A DNA stretch of 7,658 bases from Caldilineaceae bacterium (GTDB taxonomy: Bacteria > Chloroflexota > Anaerolineae > Caldilineales > Caldilineaceae), in assembly GCA_014879855.1 (NCBI GenBank), contig JACSRH010000078.1, positions 1 to 7,658 of the forward strand, read 5' to 3'. Shown here piece after piece: positions 1 to 5,868 of the stretch. The stretch's first letter is position 1, and every line of letters begins with the position of its first letter. The notes beneath the pieces are model-generated. The model saw nothing but the letters and a program-made list of their open reading frames with translations, did not search any database and was not told the DNA's origin. Position numbers and translations under genes: made by a program.

Positions 1-1
1 C

Positions 2-1411
2 AACTACACGCTCGAACTCACCATTCGGCCACTTGGGCCAACGCCGACCGCCACTGCGCTGCCCGTGACGCCGGAGCGCATCCACTTCGCACCGGGGGAG
101 ACGAGTGTGGTGCGCAACGGCGCGCTGCCAGCGAGCCAGATCAAGCAATATGTCTTCCGCGCGCTGGCCGGACAGGACGCCCGCTTCCTGCTCAGTTCGC
201 CGGGCGGGCAGGCCAACTTCGCCCTGCAAGGCATGAGCGACCGCGTCACCTACAAAGCGTTCTCCGACCCGACGCGCGAGTTTGTCTTGACTCTGCCGCG
301 CACACAGGATTATCTGCTGTCACTCAATGGGCCGGCGTTCATCAACTACACGCTCGAACTCACCATTCGGCCACTTGGGCCAACGCCGACCGCCACTGCG
401 CTGCCCGCGCCGCCGGAGCGCATCAACTTCGCACCAGGCGAGACAAGCGCGGTGCGCAACGGCGCGTTGCCAGCCAGCCAGTTCAAGCAATATGTCTTGC
501 GCGCGCTGGCCGGACAGGACGCCCGCTTCCTGCTCAGCTCGCCGGGCGGGCAGGCCAACTTTGCGGTGCAGGGCATGACCGACGGCGTCACCTACAAGGC
601 ATTCTCCGACCCGACGCGCGAGTTTGCTTTTACGCTGTCGCGCACCCAGGATTATCTGATCTCGCTCAATGGGCCGGCTTTTATCAACTACACGCTTGAG
701 GTGACCGTGCTATCACGCGGGGCAACGCCGACGCCCACCGCCGCGCCTGTCACACCGGAGCGCATCACCTTCTCGCCGGGTGCGACCAGCGCCACACGCA
801 GCGGGTCGTTGTGGGCCAACACACCGCGCGCCTATGTCTTTGGCGCCGCGGCCGGGCAGACAGCGCGCATCCGCTTCAACTCGCCCAGCCCGGCCGCGGC
901 CTTCGCCGTGCGCGGGGAAAGCGACGGCGTGCAGTACAAAACCATGGCCGATCCGTCGCGCGATTGGTCGTTCACGCTGCCGCTGAACCAGGACTATCTG
1001 ATCACGATCCAGGCGCCAGTCAACACGTCCTTTAGCTTGGAGCTGATCATCCCGCCCGGAGGAGGGCCGACAGCGCCGCCACCCACGCTGACGCCCACCG
1101 CCACACCCACTGCCATGCCTTCAGCCACGCCGACTGCCATGCCGACTGTCATGCCCACGGCGACGGCTATGCCTACGGCGACGCCAACCACAGCGCCGAC
1201 CGATGCGCCCACACCGACCGCCACCGCGACGCTGGCGCCAACCGCCACCGCCACGCTCGAACCCACGGCGACCAGCGAACCCACGGCGACCGAAACGCCA
1301 ACGCTCGTTCCACCGACCGAGACGCCGACCGAGACGCCGACCGAGACGCCAACGCCCGTTCCGCCTACCGAATCGCCCACCGAGACGCCGACCGAGACGC
1401 TGGCGCTCTAG
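2..1411 (+). CDS. Secreted PPC-like tandem-repeat protein with Pro-Thr-rich tail (5' partial)
   Basis: The frame is open from the left edge, so the true start lies outside; the GTG at 65 is internal, because the residues before it (NYTLELTI then a PT linker) repeat exactly one unit later. Three units of 114 residues follow, each starting around (T/P)PERI.F.PG and holding a QYV.RALAGQ motif, an SSPGGQANFA strand and a QDYL.S strand. This beta-rich pattern resembles pre-peptidase C-terminal (PPC-like) domains of extracellular Chloroflexota proteins; that is recognition by eye. The last hundred or so residues are almost only Pro, Thr, Ala and Glu (PTATPT, PTETPT) and the protein ends in TETLAL with no membrane anchor or further domain. 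It is probably an exported binding or adhesion protein, with any catalytic domain and signal peptide upstream. It ends before a strong terminator and converges on the HU-like gene. Confidence 0.8.
   Translation, partial: NYTLELTIRPLGPTPTATALPVTPERIHFAPGETSVVRNGALPASQIKQYVFRALAGQDARFLLSSPGGQANFALQGMSDRVTYKAFSDPTREFVLTLPRTQDYLLSLNGPAFINYTLELTIRPLGPTPTATALPAPPERINFAPGETSAVRNGALPASQFKQYVLRALAGQDARFLLSSPGGQANFAVQGMTDGVTYKAFSDPTREFAFTLSRTQDYLISLNGPAFINYTLEVTVLSRGATPTPTAAPVTPERITFSPGATSATRSGSLWANTPRAYVFGAAAGQTARIRFNSPSPAAAFAVRGESDGVQYKTMADPSRDWSFTLPLNQDYLITIQAPVNTSFSLELIIPPGGGPTAPPPTLTPTATPTAMPSATPTAMPTVMPTATAMPTATPTTAPTDAPTPTATATLAPTATATLEPTATSEPTATETPTLVPPTETPTETPTETPTPVPPTESPTETPTETLAL
65..1090 (+). 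repeat. Three tandem 342-bp coding repeats
   Basis: Equivalent positions recur exactly 342 bp apart (NYT or its equivalent at 2, 344, 686 and 1028), so every unit is 114 codons with no indel. Units 65-406 and 407-748 are close, roughly four-fifths identical as protein by eye; unit 749-1090 is clearly more diverged. Bases 1-65 are identical to 343-407, showing that the array continues upstream and that some units were duplicated or homogenised recently. Confidence 0.9.
1063..1408 (+). repeat. Low-complexity Pro-Thr-rich coding tract
   Basis: Degenerate short repeats encode PT, PTAT, PTAM and PTET units. Near 1315-1352 a 12-bp unit (ACCGAGACGCCG, coding TETP) is repeated in tandem and reappears near 1379-1400. 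It is expected to be an extended, possibly glycosylated, extracellular linker. The opposite strand gives a long open Val-Gly frame here, which is an artefact of composition. Confidence 0.85.
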
Positions 1412-1436
1412 AAGTGGTGCGCAGGTCGTAGCAAGC

Positions 1437-1490
1437 CTCCAGCCATGCAAAAGCTCCGGCAAGGCGGCCGGAGCTTTTGCATGGCTGGAG
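1437..1490. terminator. Bidirectional rho-independent terminator with 24-bp perfect stem
   Basis: Bases 1437-1460 pair perfectly with 1467-1490 around the loop AAGGCG. The inner part is a classic GC-rich stem (GCTCCGGC / GCCGGAGC) followed by TTTTGC, and because the palindrome is symmetric the same T-run follows on both strands. It lies between the convergent genes ending at 1411 (+) and 1551 (-), so it can serve both. The outer ten or so pairs are more than termination requires. Confidence 0.85.
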
Positions 1491-1550
1491 AAGAGGAAGA
1501 GCGGCAGGACGTGCGGCGCCTTCCGCTAGGCAGAGCGGTGCGAACCGGCT

Positions 1551-1949
1551 CTATTCTGCAATTGGATCGTCTGGGTGAAGTTCGTTATAGAGGGCAATCA
1601 ACTCTACATAGCGTTTGCCGATGTTTTCGCGGCGCCGGATCTGGCCGTGAAATGCACCAGGGATGTTGAGCCGAGAGACCAGATAGTTGTCTGGCCGGTG
1701 GTTGACCTTGAAGTTGCCGTCGAGATCGACGCTCACCGAATAAACGCCGATGCCGTCCATTTTGACGCTGGCGCCGGTGGCAAAGAAGTAGAGCAGCGCG
1801 TTGCGAATCTCTTCAAGCACGTGGCGCACATCGCTGGCGGCGAGTGAGCACTTCGTGGCAATCTGCTCCGCCACTTCGTCCAGTTCCACGCGCCGGTTGT
1901 GGACGACCATCGGACATAATTCGGCGACTGCCTTCATGTGATTTGCCAT
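1551..1949 (-). CDS. HU-like DNA-binding protein (HU-HIG type)
   Basis: A 132-residue protein that I read as a member of the HU/IHF-like superfamily, closest in feel to the HU-HIG group. Residues 15-60 form the helical part (HNRRVELDEVAEQI, then SLAASDVRHVLEEI), and residues 62-95 give the beta-arm region with VKMDGIGVYSVSV and NHRP. A 35-residue basic and helical extension follows (IRRRENIGKRYVELIALYNE). It would bind DNA as a dimer, for bending or compaction. I chose the ATG at 1949 because AGGAG lies nine bases before it; the frame stays open to 2138 upstream, but those extra 63 residues have no ribosome site of similar quality and no family resemblance. A degraded copy of part of this gene occurs at 5074-5120. 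Family membership is by pattern only. Confidence 0.7.
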   Translation of the reverse strand: MANHMKAVAELCPMVVHNRRVELDEVAEQIATKCSLAASDVRHVLEEIRNALLYFFATGASVKMDGIGVYSVSVDLDGNFKVNHRPDNYLVSRLNIPGAFHGQIRRRENIGKRYVELIALYNELHPDDPIAE

Positions 1950-2323
1950 AGCATGTATCTCCTGTTGAAAATCATGGTTGTCAGCGACGGAGGAGACGCC
2001 TGGGAGAGCGGCGACGATCCCGCACGATCCGGCTGCAAGACAGTAAGACAATAAGAAGGTTGTCTGCAACAGCGCTCTCCCTGTTCGGGGCCTTTCCGTA
2101 GCCGCTTTGGGTAGCTTCCTATCTCCAACGGCTGACAATATCGTCGCGGAAAGGATGCGTTATGACAAAGGCGGGAAGTTGGATTTTGGTTACGTCAAAT
2201 TGCGGAACGCATAATGAGAGGGTAGGTAGTACTCTTGTCTGAGACCGTAGTCCACCGTTACCAAGCTATCTCGATTGCCAGCCTCTTCACCGCCGGCAAC
2301 CAGGCGACGGCCTTATTCCTCAC
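1950..2323. other. Gene-poor interval upstream of the HU-like gene
   Basis: About 370 bp hold no gene I can support. The part nearest the HU-like gene is open on the minus strand as an apparent N-terminal extension up to 2138. It presumably contains that gene's promoter and leader, but I see no convincing -35/-10 pair. Frames between 2140 and 2320 are short on both strands, with no recognisable protein or RNA structure. Confidence 0.5.
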
Positions 2324-2342
2324 CAAAAGTCGTAGCAACGAC
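2324..2342 (-). terminator. Possible weak terminator after the XRE-protease-PIN gene
   Basis: Reading the minus strand just past the TAG at 2347-2345, GTCGT-TGCT-ACGAC forms a 5-bp stem with a 4-base loop, followed directly by TTTTGG. Position and T-run suit a rho-independent terminator, but the stem is short, so this is a tentative call. Confidence 0.35.
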
Positions 2343-2344
2343 CA

Positions 2345-3859
2345 CTACCCAACGGATGAATGCCACCACGTATAGAGGGGATGGGAGCGCCAAGGACGGA
2401 AGCGCGCCTTCGACTCAATGTCGGTCAGGACGCTGCGCAGTATGAAACCATCTATGGCGGACTGCTCCGCCCAAAGCTTTATCAGCTTTGGCGTTGTCAC
2501 CATGCCAACCATGGCGCCAACTCTACCCAATACAGTCACCACTCGACGATCATCGGCTGCAATCGTCCAATTGCGTGCAATCGCAATCGCTGCACTCATG
2601 GCTTCACCGTCATCCAGTTGAGCCGCCAGCGCAAGAAACAATGCTTCTTCCTCCTCCTGTAGCGGTACGGTGACGACGCCGCACTGCTCAAGCCGCTCCG
2701 CCAGATCGTCAGCGTCAGGGGAGAGCAGTGCAGCAAGATGGAGCAGCTCTTTTTCGACCACAAACTGCGCAATGGCAACCGGTTGTCTGATAGCCGCAAG
2801 GATGTTCCCTGCATACGGCGTCGCAAATAAGTTGATGGCACAACACGCATCCAAAATCAAGCCACCGTGTGGCAGCACACGCTCAACCACCGGGGGGAGG
2901 ATTTTATGGTTGCCTGCCTTGATTTTGTCTGCCGTACCTGGCTGGAGCAGGCGCACTTCTTCTAAGCGCAGAGCCATCGCCTCCACCGAAACGCCATAAT
3001 CGTGCGCCAGGACAAGCAGATCGGCAAAGGTGAATTGCTTGTCAGTCGCGCGCAATTGTTGGAAGCGACGCACAACGCCGTTCTTGGGCAACAAAAAGTT
3101 ACGCGCAAAGGCGTCGGCAAAGCGCTCCTCCTCGGCGCGGCGGCTGCCATGGTCAGGCAGGGCATCGGCGCGTTGGCGGTCGGCCAGGAAGTGTCCGTAC
3201 TCGTGCACCATAGTCCAGCGCCGGCGTTCTTCAGGATGCTGCCGGTTGACGGCAATGCAGCCGCCCAGCTCAGGTGAATAGGCATAAAGACCGGCGAGGC
3301 TGCCTGATGGTTTGAGTTCCATATAAAAGATGCGCAGCCCAATCCCGTTTTCCAGCAAAATGCGCAGCAGCGCAATCGGCGCGTCGCCCAGATTCAGCCG
3401 GCTACGCTCATGCTGCGCAACGCTTTCGGCCAGTGCATTGGCATCAGTCCTACCCAACTGCACTTCAGCCGGTTCGTAACGCGCCACAGGCGCATTGACT
3501 AACTGTTCTAACTCCAAATAATCCTGACAGAGGGTCTCAAACTCCCTGATGCTGGCATCAAAAACAGTCGACGCCTCTGGCCACTGAATGCGCTGACTGC
3601 GAAACTGCGGCGCAAAGGGCAGCAGATGGGGGCGGTCGCGCAGCAGATCGTTGACCGATTGGCCGTAGACCTGCGCCAGTTGCAGCAGTTCGCCGGCGCG
3701 AACGCGCCGCTCTCCCTTCTCGATGGCGACCATGGTGGTGCGCGCAACGCCGATGGCGCTGGCCGCTTCTTCCTGAGTTAGCCCGCGGCGTTTGCGTGTA
3801 TCCTGGAGACGTTGACCGAGTGCTTGTGGGGCAATCGCATCGAGTTGAGTGACGTCCAT
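2345..3859 (-). CDS. XRE helix-turn-helix / ImmA-IrrE (M78) protease / PIN nuclease fusion
   Basis: A 504-residue single-frame protein with three domains. Residues 10-75 are an XRE-type DNA-binding domain (LGQRLQDTRKRRGLTQEEAA, then ARTTMVAIEKGERR). Residues about 150-310 are an ImmA/IrrE-like zinc protease: HEYGH gives H219, E220 and H223, and EERFADAF supplies the probable third ligand, E245. Residues 333-504 look like a PIN nuclease: LILDACCAINLF (D337), VVEKELL, DDGEAMSAA (D416-E419) and AADDRRV (D436, D437). All expected catalytic residues seem present. In known toxin-antitoxin loci the XRE-protease part is an antitoxin or regulator encoded beside a separate toxin; here both are covalently joined. 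The ATG at 3859 is preceded by GGGAG at good spacing; the 24 open codons upstream run through the promoter and are unlikely to be translated. Self-cleavage or autoregulation is inference. Confidence 0.85.
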   Translation of the reverse strand: MDVTQLDAIAPQALGQRLQDTRKRRGLTQEEAASAIGVARTTMVAIEKGERRVRAGELLQLAQVYGQSVNDLLRDRPHLLPFAPQFRSQRIQWPEASTVFDASIREFETLCQDYLELEQLVNAPVARYEPAEVQLGRTDANALAESVAQHERSRLNLGDAPIALLRILLENGIGLRIFYMELKPSGSLAGLYAYSPELGGCIAVNRQHPEERRRWTMVHEYGHFLADRQRADALPDHGSRRAEEERFADAFARNFLLPKNGVVRRFQQLRATDKQFTFADLLVLAHDYGVSVEAMALRLEEVRLLQPGTADKIKAGNHKILPPVVERVLPHGGLILDACCAINLFATPYAGNILAAIRQPVAIAQFVVEKELLHLAALLSPDADDLAERLEQCGVVTVPLQEEEEALFLALAAQLDDGEAMSAAIAIARNWTIAADDRRVVTVLGRVGAMVGMVTTPKLIKLWAEQSAIDGFILRSVLTDIESKARFRPWRSHPLYTWWHSSVG

Positions 3860-3903
3860 AGTTGCTCCCTTGGCGGGTGAAAGCTGTTTCCGATCCAAAA
3901 GTA

Positions 3904-3931
3904 AGTATAGGACAGAAACCAACAATGTCAA
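3904..3931 (-). promoter_or_regulatory. Near-consensus sigma-70 promoter of the XRE-protease-PIN gene
   Basis: On the minus strand TTGACA (3931-3926) and TATACT (3909-3904) are 16 bp apart, giving a transcription start near 3897 and a leader of roughly 40 bases to the ATG at 3859. A short dyad, GTTTC at 3886-3890 and GAAAC at 3915-3919, straddles the -10 element and could be an operator for the gene's own helix-turn-helix; the dyad part is weak. Confidence 0.7.
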
Positions 3932-3951
3932 TTATTTGGGGAAAATTCTTC

Positions 3952-4386
3952 CTGATGGCGTCAAATTGTCAGATACGATACCACTGGCTCATCCGCCAGG
4001 ATGGTGATGTCTCGGCGCGCTACCTGGTTCAGTATGTGCTTAACACTTACGTCAAAACCTTCAACGCACGCCACCAAAACACGGGCACACTCTTTGAAGG
4101 GCCGTACCACGCACGGCTCATCGATTGCGACGAATACCTGCTGCACCTGTGCCGCTACATCCACGCCAATCCAGTCAGTCACGGCTTTGCCGCGGCGCCT
4201 GACCTCTGGCCCTACTCTAACTTTCTGGATTGGATCGGTCAGCGCCCTGGCACGCTTGTCGACCGCACCTTTATCCGCACCCATTTCTCGAATGTCGAGC
4301 AGTACGCCGCGTCGATACAGGCTTACCTGCAAACGCGCACCATGCCGTCCGGCCTGAGCCGCTATCTCGATGAGTTGGAGGAATGA
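3952..4386 (+). pseudogene. REP-associated tyrosine transposase (IS200-like, Y1_Tnp) remnant, N-terminus lost
   Basis: The frame shows the second half of a RAYT-type transposase: a YLVQYVLNTYVKTFN helix with the likely catalytic tyrosine, then GTLFEG, DEYLLHLCRYIHANPV and LWPYSNFLDWIG, all typical of the family. Intact members have roughly 80 residues more at the N-terminus and a MPNHYHWL-like HUH motif. Here the equivalent stretch reads LMASNCQIRYHWLI, so the first histidine is replaced and a few residues are inserted. Upstream of about 3952 the frame reads through the divergent gene's promoter and has no family resemblance, although it is open back to 3862. With half the catalytic domain and one HUH histidine missing, it should be inactive. 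It ends in tandem stops (TGATAA) directly before a large palindrome. Confidence 0.8.
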
Positions 4387-4389
4387 TAA

Positions 4390-4467
4390 GCGCCAGCGTG
4401 CGTCGCACCGGCCACACGCCCTTCCCTAACCACGCCAACCGCTGGCCGGTGCGACGCACGCTGACGC
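4390..4467. repeat. REP/BIME-like palindrome after the transposase remnant
   Basis: Bases 4394-4414 pair perfectly (21 bp) with 4443-4463; after one mismatch three more outer pairs form (4390-4392 with 4465-4467). The loop is 28 bases. Both arms are GC-rich (CAGCGTGCGTCGCACCGGCC on the left). It starts four bases after the transposase stop and ends seven bases before the hsdS remnant's stop. Location next to a RAYT-type gene suggests a REP-like substrate element; it could also stop transcription from both convergent sides, although no T-run follows. Confidence 0.65.
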
Positions 4468-4478
4468 CCAGCTTCACC

Positions 4479-4520
4479 TACCACTCCCCCGCAACGCCCG
4501 ATCCAACACTGCCGGCAGCA
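4479..4520. repeat. Direct repeat copy A (hsdS 3' end)
   Basis: This 42-bp segment matches 7010-7051 at 39 positions, with the first 27 bases identical. It encodes LPAVLDRALRGSG on the minus strand. Together the two copies bracket about 2.5 kb of cargo genes. Confidence 0.9.
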
Positions 4521-4710
4521 TCGCCTGCAATTCCTGCTCGGACTTAGCCTGAAGCTCGACCAACTGTCTTATCCGACTTTGCATTTGTTCCAGTTCCTTG
4601 ACGACTGCTTGTTGGTCAGCGATAGATGGCAATGGTAAGGCAATCTGCCTTACTTTGCCTGCGCTGGGCACGTAAAGCCGAAAGCGACACTCGGCGCGAC
4701 CCCCACCGCC

Positions 4711-4738
4711 TGTGGACATCATCTGGCTGTGATATACT
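4711..4738 (+). promoter_or_regulatory. Candidate extended -10 promoter for the DUF433 gene
   Basis: TGATATACT gives a TGn-extended -10 (TATACT at 4733-4738), with a poor -35 candidate TGTGGA at 4711-4716, 16 bp away. A start near 4745 would give a leader of about 65 bases to the ATG at 4810. The elements lie inside the hsdS remnant on the other strand. Confidence 0.4.
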
Positions 4739-4809
4739 TTGCCCAGATTATTTTGTCCAGCCGTGACGTCCAGCCGGGCGTTGCGTAGGAAGCATCAAGA
4801 GGTGAATGC

Positions 4810-5055
4810 ATGGATTCATGGCTGGAGCGCATTACGTACGATCAGCAGGTGTTGCGGGGTAAACCGGTGATCCGCGGGATGCGGATTTCCGCCGAAATGA
4901 TTCTGGAACTCTTTGCCAAAGGCGCGACCCAAACCGAAATTCTCGAAGATTACCCGCAGCTTGAAGCGGAAGATTTGCAGGCGGCGCTGCTCTATGCGCA
5001 CCACCTGGTCGCAGGCGAAACGGTTATTGATCGTCTGGCTGTCAGCGGATTCTGA
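4810..5055 (+). CDS. DUF433 protein, VapB-like antitoxin family (orphan)
   Basis: A complete 81-residue DUF433 (COG2442) protein, recognisable from the opening WLERITYDQQVLRGKPVIRG, followed by MRISAEMILELFAKG and a helix-turn-helix-like TQTEILEDYPQLEAEDLQAA. Members are small DNA-binding proteins thought to act as antitoxins and are usually encoded directly before a PIN-like DUF5615 toxin. No such toxin follows: 5056-5240 holds no matching frame on either strand, so this is an orphan or a solo regulator. The start is supported by GAGGTG shortly upstream. It is the only plus-strand gene in the restriction locus, against the direction of hsdM, the HEPN gene and the PIN pair, which suggests a separate insertion. 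Confidence 0.85.
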   Translation: MDSWLERITYDQQVLRGKPVIRGMRISAEMILELFAKGATQTEILEDYPQLEAEDLQAALLYAHHLVAGETVIDRLAVSGF

Positions 5056-5061
5056 GATGGA

Positions 5062-5082
5062 TTGAGCGGATGCTCTGCTCAA
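5062..5082 (+). terminator. Hairpin after the DUF433 gene, possible terminator
   Basis: TTGAGCGGA (5062-5070) pairs with TCTGCTCAA (5074-5082), nine pairs including one G-T, around a TGC loop, seven bases after the DUF433 stop. There is no proper T-run (only CTTTG a few bases on), so termination is uncertain. Confidence 0.3.
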
Positions 5083-5120
5083 CCACTTTGTCCAGTTCTA
5101 CGCGCTGGTTGTGAATGACC
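5074..5120 (-). pseudogene. Fossil fragment of an HU-like gene
   Basis: These 47 bases match 1862-1908, inside the HU-like gene, at about 40 positions by eye. The minus strand reads PVIHNQRVELDKVVEQ, against PMVVHNRRVELDEVAEQ in the intact gene. No start, no DNA-binding arm and no continuation are visible on either side, so this is a scrap of a paralogue left after deletion. The rest of the stretch up to 5240 shows nothing else I can identify. Confidence 0.65.
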
Positions 5121-5240
5121 GGTCGAGTTCGTTATTGCGGAAGCGCTTAGCCCGTACATTGCCCGCCTATTCTGCGTGAGGTGGAATCTGTCCCGCTCAA
5201 GGCAGGGGGTGCTGGTGAGCAATTTAGGGGGATGCCTGCG

Positions 5241-5642
5241 TTACATCGACAGTAGCTCAATAAATCTGCGGGCAGTAAGAATCGGGATGCCGCGGAATGA
5301 TTTCAAGTCCACAAGATGGGCATCACCGCTGACTATGTAATCAACGCTTGCGACAAGGGCAACCTCAAGGAACTTGTTGTCAGTCGGATCAGCCGTCACG
5401 GCAGTAATTGTTTCGAGTGGGCTCACAAATTCGGCCTTGCGGTGGACCCGCTCCAGCACAGGGGCCACTGTACTTGCCGCAAGACGTAGTTTTGGTCGCA
5501 GCAGCACATCCATGTATTCCGATATAATGTCATCGCTGACAACCAGGGTGAACTTTTCCGCCTTCCATGCGTCGTTCAACTTCCCTACCTGCCCGCCTAA
5601 CAGCATGGAAACAAAGATGTTGGTGTCAAGCACGACTCGCAC
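5241..5642 (-). CDS. PIN-domain ribonuclease toxin (COG1569 / PIN_3 family)
   Basis: A full-length 133-residue PIN protein of the 'putative toxin component' family (COG1569). Acidic metal-binding residues are in place: D6 in VVLDTNIFVS, E42 in SDDIISEYMDVLLRPK, D85 and D88 in TADPTDNKFLEVAL, and D107 in YIVSGDAHL. PIN toxins of this type are predicted Mg-dependent endoribonucleases held in check by a co-encoded antitoxin. The start is GTG at 5642, 17 bases inside the 3' end of the upstream antitoxin frame, which implies translational coupling. An alternative start further in would lose the first catalytic aspartate, so the GTG is preferred. The product and partner are typical; the RNA target cannot be told from sequence. 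Confidence 0.9.
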   Translation of the reverse strand: MRVVLDTNIFVSMLLGGQVGKLNDAWKAEKFTLVVSDDIISEYMDVLLRPKLRLAASTVAPVLERVHRKAEFVSPLETITAVTADPTDNKFLEVALVASVDYIVSGDAHLVDLKSFRGIPILTARRFIELLSM

Positions 5643-5868
5643 GAGCTTGCCTCACGGCGTGGATTTCAGCTTCGATATCTTGTTCCGTAATATTATATTG
5701 GGCAGCCTTCTCACGCATCGTCGCGACAGCAGCATCATAGCGCTGTTCAAGCGTTTCATCTTCCATCAGCGTGAGACGCAGATAGCGCACAAAGGCCAGC
5801 ACATCCGCACGCCGCGATGCTGGCAGCGCCGCAACCTCCTGTAGCAAAGTTTGCTCAAAACTGCTCAT
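5626..5868 (-). CDS. Antitoxin of the PIN pair (DUF2281-like)
   Basis: An 80-residue acidic, helical protein directly before and overlapping the PIN toxin gene. The N-terminal half (LLQEVAALPASRRADVLAFV, then RYLRL) resembles DUF2281-type antitoxins, whose LP....EVLDFV.FL pattern it shares. The C-terminal half (YNITEQDIEAEIHAVR) is the kind of tail that wraps and neutralises COG1569 PIN toxins. The ATG at 5868 follows AGTGAG at a spacing of about seven bases filled by a T-run. As with other type II modules, the pair should be transcribed as one unit with the antitoxin first, and the complex may repress its own promoter. The family name is tentative; the role rests mainly on context. Confidence 0.8.
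   Translation of the reverse strand: MSSFEQTLLQEVAALPASRRADVLAFVRYLRLTLMEDETLEQRYDAAVATMREKAAQYNITEQDIEAEIHAVRQARASRA

Larger units (their letters stand above)
4474..4794 (-). pseudogene. hsdS: hsdS remnant: C-terminal end of a type I restriction specificity subunit
   Basis: The last 55 residues are a standard HsdS ending: GKVRQIALPLPSIADQQAVV, then a coiled-coil helix (ELEQMQSRIRQLVELQAKSE) and the closing LPAVLDRALRGSG. This conserved helix spaces the two target-recognition domains and contacts HsdM. A full HsdS is about 400 residues or more; this frame is open only from an in-frame stop at 4797-4795, and the first ATG is at 4722. The residues before GKVRQI include GGGGRAECRFRLYV and are not clearly HsdS-like. 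No complete recognition domain is present, so it cannot direct specificity alone. The last 42 bases recur at 7010-7051, where they close the hsdM frame. A divergent DUF433 gene begins just upstream at 4810. Confidence 0.75.

Noticed and set aside
1..1090. Direct repeats considered as a CRISPR array
   Set aside because: The repeats are 342 bp, in frame and encode protein domains; there are no short repeats with unique spacers anywhere in the window.
994..1380. Long minus-strand frame rich in Val-Gly repeats opposite the Pro-Thr tract
   Set aside because: It is the mirror of the ACN/CCN-rich coding repeat; no start signal and no protein-like composition.
1950..2138. N-terminal extension of the HU-like protein with a hydrophobic, signal-like stretch
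   Set aside because: A good ribosome site and the family start are at 1949; the extension has no family similarity.
3860..3931. 24-residue upstream extension (MTLLVSVLYLLLDRK) of the XRE-protease-PIN protein
   Set aside because: It overlaps the -10 box and transcription start of the promoter, and GGGAG sits properly before the ATG at 3859.
2188..3968. Ten-base match (CGTCAAATTG) between the gap at about 2190 and the start of the transposase remnant
   Set aside because: Too short to mean more than chance; flanking bases do not match.
3961..4332. Minus-strand frame of about 120 residues
   Set aside because: It lies antisense to the transposase remnant, whose plus frame shows clear family motifs.
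4816..5082. Minus-strand frame opposite the DUF433 gene
   Set aside because: Shadow frame; the plus strand holds a complete DUF433 protein with a ribosome site.
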